Positions 1-6,725 of a DNA stretch of 36,475 nt are shown piece by piece. Positions within the stretch are counted from its first letter, which is position 1, and each line of letters opens with the position of its first letter. The position numbers were made by a program, and so were the translations under genes. The notes beneath the pieces are model-generated. The model searched no databases. It was not told where the DNA came from and saw only the letters and a list, made by a program, of their open reading frames with translations. Location of the stretch: IMG/VR virus record IMGVR_UViG_3300020195_000093, positions 1 through 36,475 of that record, one strand, 5' to 3'. The stretch comes from a virus.

Positions 1-127
1 TATTTTTTTATATACGCACGTAGGAAACCACCATGGTTATGGTGGTAATGGTGGTAGCGGCGCCTTCTTCTGGCGTACTTGCTGTAAGATGATGTGGCAT
101 GGGGTACCAAAAGGTGCGCGTACGTAA
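1..127. repeat. Left copy of exact 127-bp terminal duplication
   Basis: Bases 1-127 are identical to 36349-36475, so the sequence is circular (36,348 bp unique). The length equals a common largest assembly k-mer, so this is best read as a circle-closure overlap, not a biological terminal repeat. It contains a hairpin (ACCACCAT at 27-34 with ATGGTGGT at 39-46) and a partial copy of the repeat found at the end of the primase gene. Confidence 0.95.
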
Positions 128-175
128 TATGATGTGTTTAGTCCACATATTGTATCGCGGTATATGATGTGGCAT
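89..175. repeat. Iteron-like ATGATGTG repeats in the origin candidate
   Basis: ATGATGTGGCAT occurs at 89-100 and 164-175, with a partial copy ATGATGTG at 129-136 and an inverted CCACAT at 142-147. The copies are 35-40 bases apart in otherwise non-coding DNA between the primase gene and the RusA-like gene. Such arrays can be initiator-binding iterons or operators, and which applies cannot be told from sequence. Confidence 0.35.
97..127. repeat. Third, partial copy of the primase-end repeat
   Basis: 31 bases are identical to 36165-36195 inside the primase-helicase gene, after which the sequences diverge. In the gene this stretch encodes MGYQKVRVR, and here the same frame continues to a 22-codon ORF (99-167) that is probably not expressed. 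It looks like a duplicated fragment of the 3' end of the gene. Confidence 0.7.
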
Positions 176-217
176 TGTTTGTAATACGTAACACGCAACA
201 CAGTACGGTCGGGGATT

Positions 218-766
218 ATGGGCGGGCTTAACGTGTCGTTTTCATTTCCGTTTACTAGCGACCTCTCCAAAAACAGTCTCTGGGGAGTCAGTCATACGGG
301 TCAGGTCTACACGAAATCTGGCGCTAAACGCGCCATGAAGATGGTGGAAGTCGCCTGCCGTGCTGCTCTTGGCGCACAACGGGTTGCTCGTCAGAAACTC
401 TGGCTGAACATCTTCGTTCATATGCCAAGTCATCGCACAGACGCGGTGAATGTAGTTGACGCACTGTGTGATGGCATCAAGCGCGCCATACCGCTGAACG
501 ACAACTGGTTCGCCATTGACCGCCTGAACTGGGCAATCTGTAAGACCAAGCCGATGGTCACCGTAACCCTGACCCAGGACACGGACCAGGACTGCCGCAT
601 TTGCTCTCAGTGCTCAGCGATTCGGCCGGATGTGATGTACCGCACCCCGAGCGCTCGCGAGTGCTTGGACTGCCATCCGGCGAAGCCTACGGTCATTACG
701 GTGGACGACGATGGCGGCTGGAGTGCGTCTGACGAAGACGAGTCCGATGAATTCCGGAATGGATGA
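218..766 (+). CDS. RusA-like Holliday junction resolvase with C-terminal zinc-finger tail
   Basis: Residues 1-120 match the RusA-like endodeoxyribonuclease pattern: a beta strand ending in HMP (68-70), then D75, N78, D81, D85 and D95 in the order seen in phage RusA-type proteins (TDAVNVVDALCDGIK, then NDNW). One acidic residue of E. coli RusA (the second D of DLDN) is V here, as in some phage variants I recall. Residues 126-152 carry cysteine pairs (C126, C129, C132, C149, C152) suggesting a zinc ribbon, followed by an acidic tail. RusA enzymes cut four-way junctions and would resolve recombination or replication intermediates before packaging. The first gene after the origin candidate. The start may be ATG 218 (very close GGGGA) or GTG 233, which has GGCGGG at a better distance. 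Confidence 0.75.
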   Translation: MGGLNVSFSFPFTSDLSKNSLWGVSHTGQVYTKSGAKRAMKMVEVACRAALGAQRVARQKLWLNIFVHMPSHRTDAVNVVDALCDGIKRAIPLNDNWFAIDRLNWAICKTKPMVTVTLTQDTDQDCRICSQCSAIRPDVMYRTPSARECLDCHPAKPTVITVDDDGGWSASDEDESDEFRNG

Positions 767-769
767 GTC

Positions 770-850
770 ATGAGCCAAGTCCTTCAGTGTCCGAAATGCG
801 ATGTAAACTTCGGCCAACGGCCAAACGTTGCTGGATGGAGCAAGCCATGA
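770..850 (+). CDS. Tiny zinc-knuckle peptide (26 aa)
   Basis: ATG at 770 opens a 26-residue frame with CPKC near its N-terminus (MSQVLQCPKCDVNFGQ), the start of a typical zinc ribbon. It sits between the stop of the resolvase (766) and the ATGA overlap (847-850) with the next gene. A competing frame beginning at ATG 763 reads through to the next gene but gives an unconvincing N-terminus. The CPKC motif and the ATGA junction favour this reading, though it could also be a broken remnant of a longer zinc protein. Confidence 0.4.
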   Translation: MSQVLQCPKCDVNFGQRPNVAGWSKP

Positions 851-1131
851 GCTTTGCCGACGACCTCAATGAGAAGCTGAGCTGGCGACCAGCAACCGAG
901 AACTCAACCAGGGCGCGTTGTAAGGCCAGCCATTTACATCAACGCATTATCGGCGGCAGTGGCGTGGAGTACTTCGACCTTAAGAATCCGCCACCAACAC
1001 TGACGGAGCTCGTCGTGCTGCCAGGTGGAGAAGCCGAGGTCTGGCAATGGGTGCGGCTAGAGGTCCGGGAAGGTGTGAAGAAGAACACGAAGAACACTGG
1101 GAAGAACGCGATGTACGAGAGAATGAAATGA
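847..1131 (+). CDS. Small hypothetical protein (94 aa)
   Basis: I chose ATG 847 because TGGAG lies 7 bases upstream and the ATGA overlaps the stop of the preceding mini-ORF. An in-frame ATG at 763 is possible. The protein has a polar N-terminal half and ends in a lysine-rich stretch (KKNTKNTGKN). No family recognised. The 3' end overlaps the next gene by ATGA at 1128-1131. Confidence 0.55.
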   Translation: MSFADDLNEKLSWRPATENSTRARCKASHLHQRIIGGSGVEYFDLKNPPPTLTELVVLPGGEAEVWQWVRLEVREGVKKNTKNTGKNAMYERMK

Positions 1132-1301
1132 CTCTTAAGAAATTCTGCCAACTAACTGGCTGGCCATACGGCGAATTCCTGGATCTACCGTTCATAGATG
1201 GCAGCGAAATCCTGTCGATCTACGGGCTTCGTCTCATCTTCATCCTGAATGATCCTATTGGTAGTCCGATCATGTTGCTTAGCCGAGACTATCGAGAATG
1301 A
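1128..1301 (+). CDS. Small hypothetical protein (57 aa)
   Basis: Starts at the ATGA overlap with the previous stop and ends in an ATGA overlap with thyX, which supports a real coupled gene. It contains KKFCQLTGWPYGEFLDLPF followed by a hydrophobic stretch (GLRLIFILN) but no clear membrane segment or domain. Function unknown. Confidence 0.6.
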   Translation: MTLKKFCQLTGWPYGEFLDLPFIDGSEILSIYGLRLIFILNDPIGSPIMLLSRDYRE

Positions 1302-1951
1302 AAGTTTCGCTCGTTGCCATGTCGACTCCGGTGGTTCCTGGTCTTAAGACTGCGGAAGACCTAATTGTTTATACTGCCCGTGTTTCCAACCCGAACAACC
1401 AGTTAGCGACAGAAACGGGCGCCGGCCTACTGAAGTACTGCTTACGACAGCAACACTGGTCAGTTTTCGAAGTGGCGAGCATGACAGTGGAAATCGAAAC
1501 CTCCCGCGCTATCTCCGCTCAGATACTTAGACATAGGTCATTCACGTTTCAGGAGTTTAGCCAACGTTACGCCAACGCCACACAACTCGGCTTCGAGGAA
1601 GTGGTACCACGACGGCAAGACCTAAAGAATCGTCAGAGCTCACTCGATGACCTGTCGGACGACGTCAGGGAAGAGTTCTGGGCCGCCATGGAAGAGCATC
1701 AAAGGCACTCTAAAGCGTTTTACGAGCGCTTTACGGCCGCTGGAGTGGCCAAAGAGTGTGCTCGGTTCTTCCTGCCGCTTAGTACTGCGACGCGTCTATA
1801 CATGACTGGTTGCGCCCGCTCCTGGATTACGTATCTGCGCAGCCGTTGTGATATAAGCAGCCAGAAGGAACATAGAGATGTCGCTGAGGCGATTAAGCGC
1901 ATCTTCATCAAGCAATTCCCGGTGATATCCGAAGCGCTGGAGTGGTCATGA
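1298..1951 (+). CDS. thyX: Flavin-dependent thymidylate synthase ThyX
   Basis: ThyX makes dTMP from dUMP with FAD, methylenetetrahydrofolate and NADPH. The 217-residue length is normal for the family. The signature RHRX7S is present at R78-H79-R80 to S88 (RHRSFTFQEFS), followed by QRY. Upstream is the conserved HWSVFEVASMT element (53-63), and near the C-terminus RSWITYLRSRCD is followed by QKEHRDVA, the flavin/nucleotide-binding end of the family. Coupled by ATGA overlap at its 5' end; the next gene may start in its last codons. It sits next to MazG-like and dATP/dGTP-diphosphohydrolase-like genes, so its role is probably to raise dTTP during infection. Cytosolic. Confidence 0.95.
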   Translation: MKVSLVAMSTPVVPGLKTAEDLIVYTARVSNPNNQLATETGAGLLKYCLRQQHWSVFEVASMTVEIETSRAISAQILRHRSFTFQEFSQRYANATQLGFEEVVPRRQDLKNRQSSLDDLSDDVREEFWAAMEEHQRHSKAFYERFTAAGVAKECARFFLPLSTATRLYMTGCARSWITYLRSRCDISSQKEHRDVAEAIKRIFIKQFPVISEALEWS

Positions 1952-1989
1952 GAGAGTTTTCCGGTGATTCAGAAGGCGATGGAGTGGGA

Positions 1990-2310
1990 ATGAAAACACT
2001 GAACGAATACCAAACAGCTGCGCTGCGAACGGCCGGCCCCAATCGTCTCTCTCTGGCGTACTCCATGGGAGGCGTTGGCGGTGAAGCTGGCGAATACATT
2101 GACGTGGTTAAGAAGCATCTGTTTCACGGTGTCTCGCTAGAGAAATCGAAAACCAACGCGCTAAATGAACTCGGAGACCTCCTCTGGGGGATTGCTCAGG
2201 CAGCAGACGCTTGGGGATTCAACCTCGAAGCGGTCGCTAACGCGAACATTAACAAGCTGTTGCTTAGATATCCGAACGGATTCGACACAAAGGCAGCGGA
2301 CCATGACTGA
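1990..2310 (+). CDS. MazG-like nucleotide pyrophosphohydrolase
   Basis: The 106-residue protein has the all-alpha NTP-pyrophosphatase signature: EAGEYIDVV (ExxE) and, about 20 residues later, NELGDLLW (ExxD), which bind magnesium and the nucleotide phosphates. It begins MKTLNEYQ as in many phage MazG-like proteins. ATG 1990 has GGAG five bases upstream; an in-frame ATG at 1948 would instead overlap the thyX stop by ATGA, so the start is uncertain by 14 codons. Family members hydrolyse (d)NTPs or ppGpp. Here it probably shapes the dNTP pool with ThyX or blunts the stringent response; substrate unknown. Confidence 0.85.
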   Translation: MKTLNEYQTAALRTAGPNRLSLAYSMGGVGGEAGEYIDVVKKHLFHGVSLEKSKTNALNELGDLLWGIAQAADAWGFNLEAVANANINKLLLRYPNGFDTKAADHD

Positions 2311-2419
2311 GTCATCCGTGAGTTCTTATGTCAAGGCCGGTGACTACCAGCCGCCTTGCAAGAACTGCGGCGTTCAACTTCGGGTCGGTACTGAACAACC
2401 GAGCAGTCTGGAAATTTGA
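2303..2419 (+). CDS. Zinc-knuckle miniprotein (38 aa)
   Basis: ATG 2303 lies within the last codons of the MazG-like gene. The 38-residue product contains PPCKNCGVQLRVG, a single CxxC pair like half of a zinc ribbon. It is followed closely by a coupled transmembrane mini-gene. Function unknown; it resembles the other short CxxC proteins of this genome. Confidence 0.5.
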   Translation: MTESSVSSYVKAGDYQPPCKNCGVQLRVGTEQPSSLEI

Positions 2420-2426
2420 GGCAATC

Positions 2427-2498
2427 ATGATCGCTTTCTTCATTATCGTCGCTCTTATCGTCGCGTTTTTCTTCATGATGGAGGCGTTCAGCCGATGA
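2427..2498 (+). CDS. Single-pass membrane miniprotein (23 aa)
   Basis: GAGG at 2417-2420 precedes ATG 2427 by six bases, and the stop overlaps the next start as ATGA (2495-2498). The product is almost entirely one hydrophobic helix (IAFFIIVALIVAFFFMM) with a short charged C-terminus (EAFSR). Too short for routine gene callers, but the ribosome site and both junctions support it. Function unknown. Confidence 0.55.
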   Translation: MIAFFIIVALIVAFFFMMEAFSR

Positions 2499-2851
2499 AC
2501 GTACGTAAGGCCAGACAGCCAGTCAAAGCCAAGATTGAAGAGGGTCGCAAGGACGACAACCACAAGACTCGCTTTGGTCTGGTCCCGCCACTGGCGCTCC
2601 TTGAAGTTGCGAAAGTCCTTACGTTCGGAGCGGATAAGTATGGCGTCGATAACTGGCGCACTGTCCGAGACGCCACAACGCGTTATCGGGACGCGCTCGG
2701 TCGTCACATGAACATGTATGACCAGGGATTTATTTTTGATGATGAAAGCAAGTTGTATCACCTGGCGCATGCCGTTTGCTGTCTACTCTTCATGTTGGAA
2801 CTCGAGGTTGCCGCAGTTAACGGAGATGCGGATCGCTCGGTAGAGATATAA
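2495..2851 (+). CDS. dATP/dGTP diphosphohydrolase-like protein (DUF5664 type)
   Basis: 118 residues with the pattern of this phage family: GRKDDNHKTRFGLVPPLAL, then EVAKVLTFGADKYGVDNWR, RYRDALGRHM, and near the end DDESKLYHLAHAVCC. Pfam names the related domain dATP/dGTP diphosphohydrolase, N-terminal; related enzymes help supply the 2-aminoadenine genome pathway in some phages. No PurZ-like adenylosuccinate synthetase is seen here, so I infer general dNTP control, not base replacement. Coupled by ATGA to the membrane miniprotein upstream. Confidence 0.75.
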   Translation: MNVRKARQPVKAKIEEGRKDDNHKTRFGLVPPLALLEVAKVLTFGADKYGVDNWRTVRDATTRYRDALGRHMNMYDQGFIFDDESKLYHLAHAVCCLLFMLELEVAAVNGDADRSVEI

Positions 2852-2887
2852 GCGGCGGCGAGTATTTGGGCGTGGACGGGCGGGGGA

Positions 2888-3121
2888 ATGAAGGACTCAG
2901 CGGATGAACCATTTAGCTGTAATCGGTGCGGCGCGTACTTTGACTTGATGGGCAGTCCCAGGCATAAGAAGGGATGCGACCTCAATCAAGTACTGCGCGG
3001 CATGCACTCGGACGGATGCGAGATTGACGACATGATGGAGCGCACTGGATTGAGCCGTAACGCTATCCAGCAACGTCTAAGCAGGATGCAGTTAAGGGCC
3101 AATGCTGGCAGGGGCGTGTGA
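2888..3121 (+). CDS. Zinc-finger plus helix-turn-helix protein (77 aa)
   Basis: The N-terminal third has C11xxC14 and H26xxxC30 (CNRC, then HKKGC), a C2HC zinc finger. The C-terminal part reads HSDGCEIDDMMERTGLSRNAIQQRLSRMQL, a likely HTH with some resemblance to the GcrA DNA-binding helix pattern (weak). A GGCGGGGGA sequence immediately precedes the start. Its stop overlaps the next start as GTGA. Likely a small DNA-binding regulator of middle or late genes; target unknown. Confidence 0.65.
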   Translation: MKDSADEPFSCNRCGAYFDLMGSPRHKKGCDLNQVLRGMHSDGCEIDDMMERTGLSRNAIQQRLSRMQLRANAGRGV

Positions 3122-3324
3122 TAATGTTTGCTGGAATGAATTTCCTAATACCGAATTTGCCGATGGATGCGTGGCTTGATAGCGAGCCTAATACCGAGCC
3201 CATGTTGCCGGCGCCAGAATTTAAGACCTGCCTGCAATGCGGCATAGAGCTGTCCGAGGTGCTGGACGCCTATTACGGTCATGACGAGTTTGCGAAGGAG
3301 TCGTGCGCTAAATGTCGAAAATAG
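3118..3324 (+). CDS. Zinc-ribbon small protein (68 aa)
   Basis: GTG 3118 overlaps the previous stop (GTGA); ATG 3124 is an alternative. Residues 38-66 hold two cysteine pairs (C38xxC41 and C63xxC66) separated by an acidic linker, a zinc-ribbon layout. The N-terminus is rich in Met, Pro and Asp. No family recognised. Confidence 0.6.
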   Translation: MIMFAGMNFLIPNLPMDAWLDSEPNTEPMLPAPEFKTCLQCGIELSEVLDAYYGHDEFAKESCAKCRK

Positions 3325-3554
3325 CCAAAGAAGTCAAAGAGTCGCCAAAGCCTTCTGGCCCTACCGCCCGGTTTGCCAGGGTTTGCCGCAAGGGCAATTA
3401 CTGGACTGTCGAGACGATTGAACTCGTCGACGGCCAGCTTGTGAAGGTCTCAGACTTTGAGCGAGACATTTACGCCGTCATGGAAAACAGGCTGATTGAC
3501 GCCTGTCGTTATACTCAGGATGTAAAGGACGGGGTGCGGCGTGGAGATGAATAG
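3312..3554 (+). CDS. Small hypothetical protein (80 aa)
   Basis: Overlaps the preceding gene by 13 bases and the next by 14, in keeping with the compact run of genes. Lysine-rich N-terminus (KIAKEVKESPKPSG) followed by a mixed alpha/beta-looking core (YWTVETIELVDGQLVKV). No family recognised. Confidence 0.6.
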   Translation: MSKIAKEVKESPKPSGPTARFARVCRKGNYWTVETIELVDGQLVKVSDFERDIYAVMENRLIDACRYTQDVKDGVRRGDE

Positions 3555-3801
3555 CGTTATTTGGGCGTCAGTCTGTATTTATACCGTGTCGATAGCGGCC
3601 CTTCTTATCTGGCGTACAATTCTTTCGGAGTCCGCGAAGGATGCCGTGCAGATGGAGATTCACCGTAACGCCGGGCAATTCGAGGACTTTAGCCGCTCAA
3701 TTTACCAGATTGAGAACGCTGAAGGGATGAATGCCGCAGCCATCTCAGAGCTCAAGAATAGACTGATACGCTTAGAGATGGGCAAGTTGAAGGGGCAGTA
3801 G
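3541..3801 (+). CDS. Membrane-anchored coiled-coil small protein (86 aa)
   Basis: One transmembrane segment near the N-terminus (about residues 5-24, VIWASVCIYTVSIAALLIW) is followed by a charged, probably helical tail with heptad-like spacing ending AAISELKNRLIRLEMGK. Starts at GTG 3541 or ATG 3547 within the end of the previous gene. The layout resembles small phage membrane proteins such as inner-membrane spanin subunits, but it is far from the lysis genes, so function is open. Confidence 0.6.
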   Translation: MEMNSVIWASVCIYTVSIAALLIWRTILSESAKDAVQMEIHRNAGQFEDFSRSIYQIENAEGMNAAAISELKNRLIRLEMGKLKGQ

Positions 3802-3802
3802 C

Positions 3803-3928
3803 ATGACTCGGTCGGCATGGTGGGAACATGCGCAAGCGAACTGGGCTCGGGCAAGCTCCGATGACACCGCTTGGACCCAAAGCTGGTTCGAATCCGGCAC
3901 TGAGTCTTTATGGGTGATGGCAGTATGA
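3803..3928 (+). CDS. Trp-rich miniprotein (41 aa)
   Basis: ATG 3803 follows AAGGGGC at a good distance and directly follows the previous stop. The stop overlaps the next start as ATGA (3925-3928). The product is rich in Trp and Ala (WWEHAQANWARA, then TAWTQSWFES). No family recognised. Confidence 0.5.
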   Translation: MTRSAWWEHAQANWARASSDDTAWTQSWFESGTESLWVMAV

Positions 3929-4227
3929 GAGACGAGCGCGGTCATTTCGTTAAGGGCGTTAGCGGCAACCCTGGCGGTAGAACCAAGGGTGGCATTGCGA
4001 TGCTTAAGCTAAAGCGGGCTATGCGTGAGTTGCGGCCGACTGCCATGAAGAAGCTGGCAGCTATGCTCGAGAGCGACGACCCGGATTTGTACGTTAAAGC
4101 TGTTGAACTTTGGCTTAAATACAATTGCGCTCTGCCGAAGCAGGATGTTGAGCACACGATGAAGAAGGCAGTGACCGAGCTCAATCCGGAGCTGGCGGCT
4201 CGTCTTGCCTCATTGGAGCTGCAGTGA
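3925..4227 (+). CDS. Candidate small terminase subunit (DUF5681-like N-terminus)
   Basis: The N-terminus RGHFVKGVSGNPGGRTKG matches the short conserved element of DUF5681-type proteins that often lie upstream of phage large terminases. The rest is helical (AMRELRPTAMKKLAAMLES, then DPDLYVKAVELWLKYN), fitting a small DNA-recognition subunit of about 100 residues. Start 3925 is chosen for the ATGA overlap (an in-frame ATG at 3910 exists). It lies about 1 kb upstream of TerL with four small genes between. If it is TerS it would recognise the pac site and feed DNA to TerL. Confidence 0.55.
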   Translation: MRDERGHFVKGVSGNPGGRTKGGIAMLKLKRAMRELRPTAMKKLAAMLESDDPDLYVKAVELWLKYNCALPKQDVEHTMKKAVTELNPELAARLASLELQ

Positions 4228-4448
4228 ACGCGAAGAAGGCTAAAGCGTTAAGGCGCGAGCTGTTGCTGTTCAACGAGAAGCGCAAGCTGAACCCGGCTGA
4301 CGCTACCGTTGAACTGGCACTGAAGATTAGAGGCACGGCAACTGACCGTCAGATTAGACGCGCGCATCGCTTCATTATGAAGGCGCTGTTGTTGCCCACC
4401 GATTACAGCTTCACTGAGACGCCAAAGAAGGAACCGGTGAAACTATGA
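4224..4448 (+). CDS. Basic helical small protein (74 aa)
   Basis: GTG 4224 overlaps the preceding stop (GTGA) and the stop overlaps the next ATG (ATGA), so it is translationally coupled on both sides. Very basic at the N-terminus (AKKAKALRRELLLFNEKRK) and in ATDRQIRRAHRFIMKALL. Could bind DNA and assist the terminase, but no family recognised. Confidence 0.6.
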   Translation: MNAKKAKALRRELLLFNEKRKLNPADATVELALKIRGTATDRQIRRAHRFIMKALLLPTDYSFTETPKKEPVKL

Positions 4449-4696
4449 AACGTGAGCTGGTCATTCAGGAAAACAAAATTGGCTGTGCGGACAATAGCTG
4501 TGTCTTCGGGCCTCCAGGTGGAATGGGGACCAACGGCGGTTGCCAGTGCGAATCGCGGGAGCTCCGACATGGAGTTCGATTGCTGCGTGCCGAGCTCGCG
4601 TCGCTGCGACGAGAGTTTTCGACTGCGTTGATTGAATTCTTTGGAGAGGAACTGCGGCCGGCGCTGGGCGATGCCATGAAAAAGAGAGATTTATGA
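4445..4696 (+). CDS. Cys-containing small protein with helical tail (83 aa)
   Basis: Cysteines at CADNSC and GGCQC within a glycine-rich N-terminal part, followed by a strongly helical, charged segment (RLLRAELASLRREFSTALIE). ATGA overlaps at both ends. Zinc binding is possible but the spacing is not a standard finger. Function unknown. Confidence 0.6.
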   Translation: MKRELVIQENKIGCADNSCVFGPPGGMGTNGGCQCESRELRHGVRLLRAELASLRREFSTALIEFFGEELRPALGDAMKKRDL

Positions 4697-4941
4697 GTGA
4701 ATGGTACAACAAGAGAGACAGCAAGGCGCGCTGGAAGGAAGAGAAGTCAACTAAGATGAGATATGAACTTAGCCATCCATGGCACTTCACTTTTGAGAAC
4801 AGCGACAAAGAGAAATATGACGCTGGTTATGATATGATTGATTGGTCTAGCAGCGTCTGCGAGCTCTGTCAGAGCTGTATGCATGAGACCTCTGAATGCA
4901 AAAAGAACGATTCGAAGTCGGTAACGGTTTCATCAACGTAA
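4693..4941 (+). CDS. Small protein with CxxCxxC cluster (82 aa)
   Basis: ATGA overlap with the previous gene. Charged N-terminus, then an aromatic region (HPWHFTFENS) and a cysteine cluster VCELCQSCMHETSEC, which suggests metal binding. No family recognised. Confidence 0.55.
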   Translation: MSEWYNKRDSKARWKEEKSTKMRYELSHPWHFTFENSDKEKYDAGYDMIDWSSSVCELCQSCMHETSECKKNDSKSVTVSST

Positions 4942-4952
4942 CAAGGGCGGAA

Positions 4953-5111
4953 ATGATGGGCGCTGTTGAAGCGTACCGAAGCGTCTGGTTCTGGATTCAC
5001 GGCACAAAATGCACGAAGACGGAGGAGGAGATTCGCCAACAGTTTCTGAAGGACCGGAGCGAGATCCTCTTGCCGGGTTTACGCCGGCGGAACGAAACGA
5101 AGCCATACTAG
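4953..5111 (+). CDS. Small protein overlapping the terminase start (52 aa)
   Basis: ATG 4953 is preceded by AGGGCGGA and lies 11 bases after the previous stop; a longer start at 4896 would overlap that gene. Product MMGAVEAYRSVWFWIHG followed by a charged helix. Its last 103 bases overlap the first 103 bases of terL in another frame, so either the region is dual-coding or one of the two starts is wrong. Confidence 0.45.
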   Translation: MMGAVEAYRSVWFWIHGTKCTKTEEEIRQQFLKDRSEILLPGLRRRNETKPY

Positions 5112-6580
5112 TTGCGCGTACGCAGCGTTGGCGTGCTGGCGACCTGACGTATAAGTTGGACAGAGACCAGAGGGCTGATAGCGTTAAACTCTGGAGTCGT
5201 CCAAGAGAAGACTTCGTCGCGGCCATATCTCGACAGCGCGGCAAATCCTTTTGGGCATGTTGCGAGGCCATCGGGTTCGCGCTTCGAAAGCCTGGCTCCA
5301 GGGTTTGCTACGTCAGCCTGACGCAGAAGTCAGTGCACTCCATCATCGAGCCTCAGTTTCGCACCATTCTCGAAGACTGCCCGGACGACTTGCGGCCGAC
5401 ACTGAATCAAATGCGCGGCATCTGGGAGTTCAAGAACGGCTCACAAATCGCCATGTCTGGTACGGACGGCAAGCAGTACGAGCGGCTCCGAGGCACCAAG
5501 GCCCACTTCATCGTAAAGGACGAAGCCGCATTCTTCTCAGACTACGAGGAAGTTGACGCGGTGCTGTCTCCACAGACATTGACAACTGGCGGCATTGCTC
5601 TGGAGATTTCAACACCGCCAGAGACACCTGGGCATCCATTCGAGGCGAGGTTTCGCGCGGCCCTCGGTAATGACCGTGGCGTTCACCGGCCAATCTACGG
5701 ACACCCGCGGATGTCGTCCGATGAAATTGAGTGGTTCATCGCTCGTGAGGCGTCGAAGAAAGCCATGACGCCAGAGGAGTTCAAACAGTCTACGTACTTT
5801 CGGCGCGAGTTCCTGGCGGAGTTCGTCACAGAGGAGACGCGGGCGGTTGTTCCGGGATGGACGCAGGAACGCGAACGAGAGCTTGTACGCCAGACGGAGA
5901 GGCCGGAGTTCTTCGACGGGTATGTGGGGCTGGACCTAGGTTTTGGAGACCCTCATGCCGTTTTGTTCGGATATTTGGACTTTGCGAGTCACAGACTGGT
6001 CATCGAAGACGAATTGTTAATGCGTGGCGCCAACACGGAGAAGCTAGCGAACGCTATCAAAGAGAAGGAAACAGCCGTCTGGGGAGCAGACCGCTGGGAA
6101 GGCACCTTGCGAGGCAGTACGGAGGTTGCGGAGCTGCCTGAGTACCTGAGGGAGTCTGCATCCGGGAACGCGCCAGCACAGCCGTATTTACGCGTCGGCG
6201 ATAACGACCCATTGGCGCTTGCTGACCTTCAGCAGAAACACAGAATCACGTTCTTGCCTACGGCTAAGGACGAGAAACACTTACAATTGGACATGTTAGA
6301 CATCTTGGTTCGGCGTGGCGAGCTGGCAATCCATCCGCGCTGTAAGAACTTAATCAGGCAGCTGTACGTTACCATTTGGAACCGGACCAGAACGCAGTAC
6401 GAGCGCATCAATGGCGAACACGGCGACCTGATAGACGCCCTGGTTTACATGGTTCGTAACGTGCGCTGGCATAGAGACCCCAGGCCGGCCAATTACGGGG
6501 TGGACCGAGACAACCAATATATCCGCCCTAGGGCGCCAAGTCCGTTCTCACAGATAATGACACCGAAGAAAAGAAAGTAA
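5009..6580 (+). CDS. terL: Terminase large subunit (packaging ATPase and nuclease)
   Basis: 523 residues, normal for TerL. The ATPase has a variant Walker A SRQRGKS (74-80) and Walker B FIVKDEA with D171-E172. The nuclease begins at GLDLGFGD (D309) and ends at HGDLIDALVYMVRN (D473, D476), the metal-binding acids of the RNase H-like fold. It docks on the portal, pumps DNA with ATP and cuts the concatemer. ATG 5009 is the only standard start before the conserved part; its own ribosome site is weak, while a GGAGGAGGAG tract lies at 5021-5030 inside the gene. It overlaps a 52-residue ORF upstream and is followed by an inverted repeat and a promoter-like motif. Confidence 0.93.
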   Translation: MHEDGGGDSPTVSEGPERDPLAGFTPAERNEAILVARTQRWRAGDLTYKLDRDQRADSVKLWSRPREDFVAAISRQRGKSFWACCEAIGFALRKPGSRVCYVSLTQKSVHSIIEPQFRTILEDCPDDLRPTLNQMRGIWEFKNGSQIAMSGTDGKQYERLRGTKAHFIVKDEAAFFSDYEEVDAVLSPQTLTTGGIALEISTPPETPGHPFEARFRAALGNDRGVHRPIYGHPRMSSDEIEWFIAREASKKAMTPEEFKQSTYFRREFLAEFVTEETRAVVPGWTQERERELVRQTERPEFFDGYVGLDLGFGDPHAVLFGYLDFASHRLVIEDELLMRGANTEKLANAIKEKETAVWGADRWEGTLRGSTEVAELPEYLRESASGNAPAQPYLRVGDNDPLALADLQQKHRITFLPTAKDEKHLQLDMLDILVRRGELAIHPRCKNLIRQLYVTIWNRTRTQYERINGEHGDLIDALVYMVRNVRWHRDPRPANYGVDRDNQYIRPRAPSPFSQIMTPKKRK

Positions 6581-6586
6581 GACGTA

Positions 6587-6629
6587 TTAGTGAACGCGGC
6601 TAAGAAAGGTTCGCTGCCATATTCACTAA
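6587..6629. terminator. Inverted repeat after terL, possible weak terminator or processing site
   Basis: TTAGTGAA (6587-6594) and TTCACTAA (6622-6629) are perfectly complementary with 27 bases between them. No T-tract follows, so intrinsic termination would be weak. It lies between the terL stop and a promoter-like motif at 6691-6718. Confidence 0.3.
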
Positions 6630-6690
6630 GGGACTATATTCATCATTGAATGAAAGTGCCGTTATTGGACGCATGAGTCCAACTTCCGTT

Positions 6691-6718
6691 TGTTGGCGTC
6701 AGCACTGGGACGTATTAT
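6691..6718 (+). promoter_or_regulatory. Promoter-like motif, copy A
   Basis: TGTTGGCGTCAGC, nine bases, then TATTAT. The same upstream block with the same nine-base gap to a TAT-rich hexamer occurs at 16432-16459, and a shorter version at 14827-14850. The hexamer fits a -10 box; the upstream block includes TTG near the -35 position. It lies 7 bases before ATG 6726, which has no clear ribosome site, so the transcript could be leaderless. Confidence 0.4.
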
Positions 6719-6725
6719 CCGGTGA

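Noticed and set aside
71-84. Sigma54 promoter from TGGCGTACTTGCTG
   Set aside because: The GG-to-GC spacing is seven bases, not the ten required for a -24/-12 promoter.
37-270. Minus-strand 77-residue ORF at the contig start
   Set aside because: It lies over the hairpins and iteron-like repeats and the start of the resolvase gene, and is low in complexity.
763-846. Extended N-terminus of the 847 gene from ATG 763
   Set aside because: The extra residues look random, while the alternative frame holds a CPKC zinc knuckle and ATG 847 has a good ribosome site. Kept only as an alternative.
2495-2851. Z-genome (2-aminoadenine) pathway
   Set aside because: Only a diphosphohydrolase-like gene and a MazG-like gene are present. 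There is no PurZ or DatZ-like gene, so the pathway is not supported.
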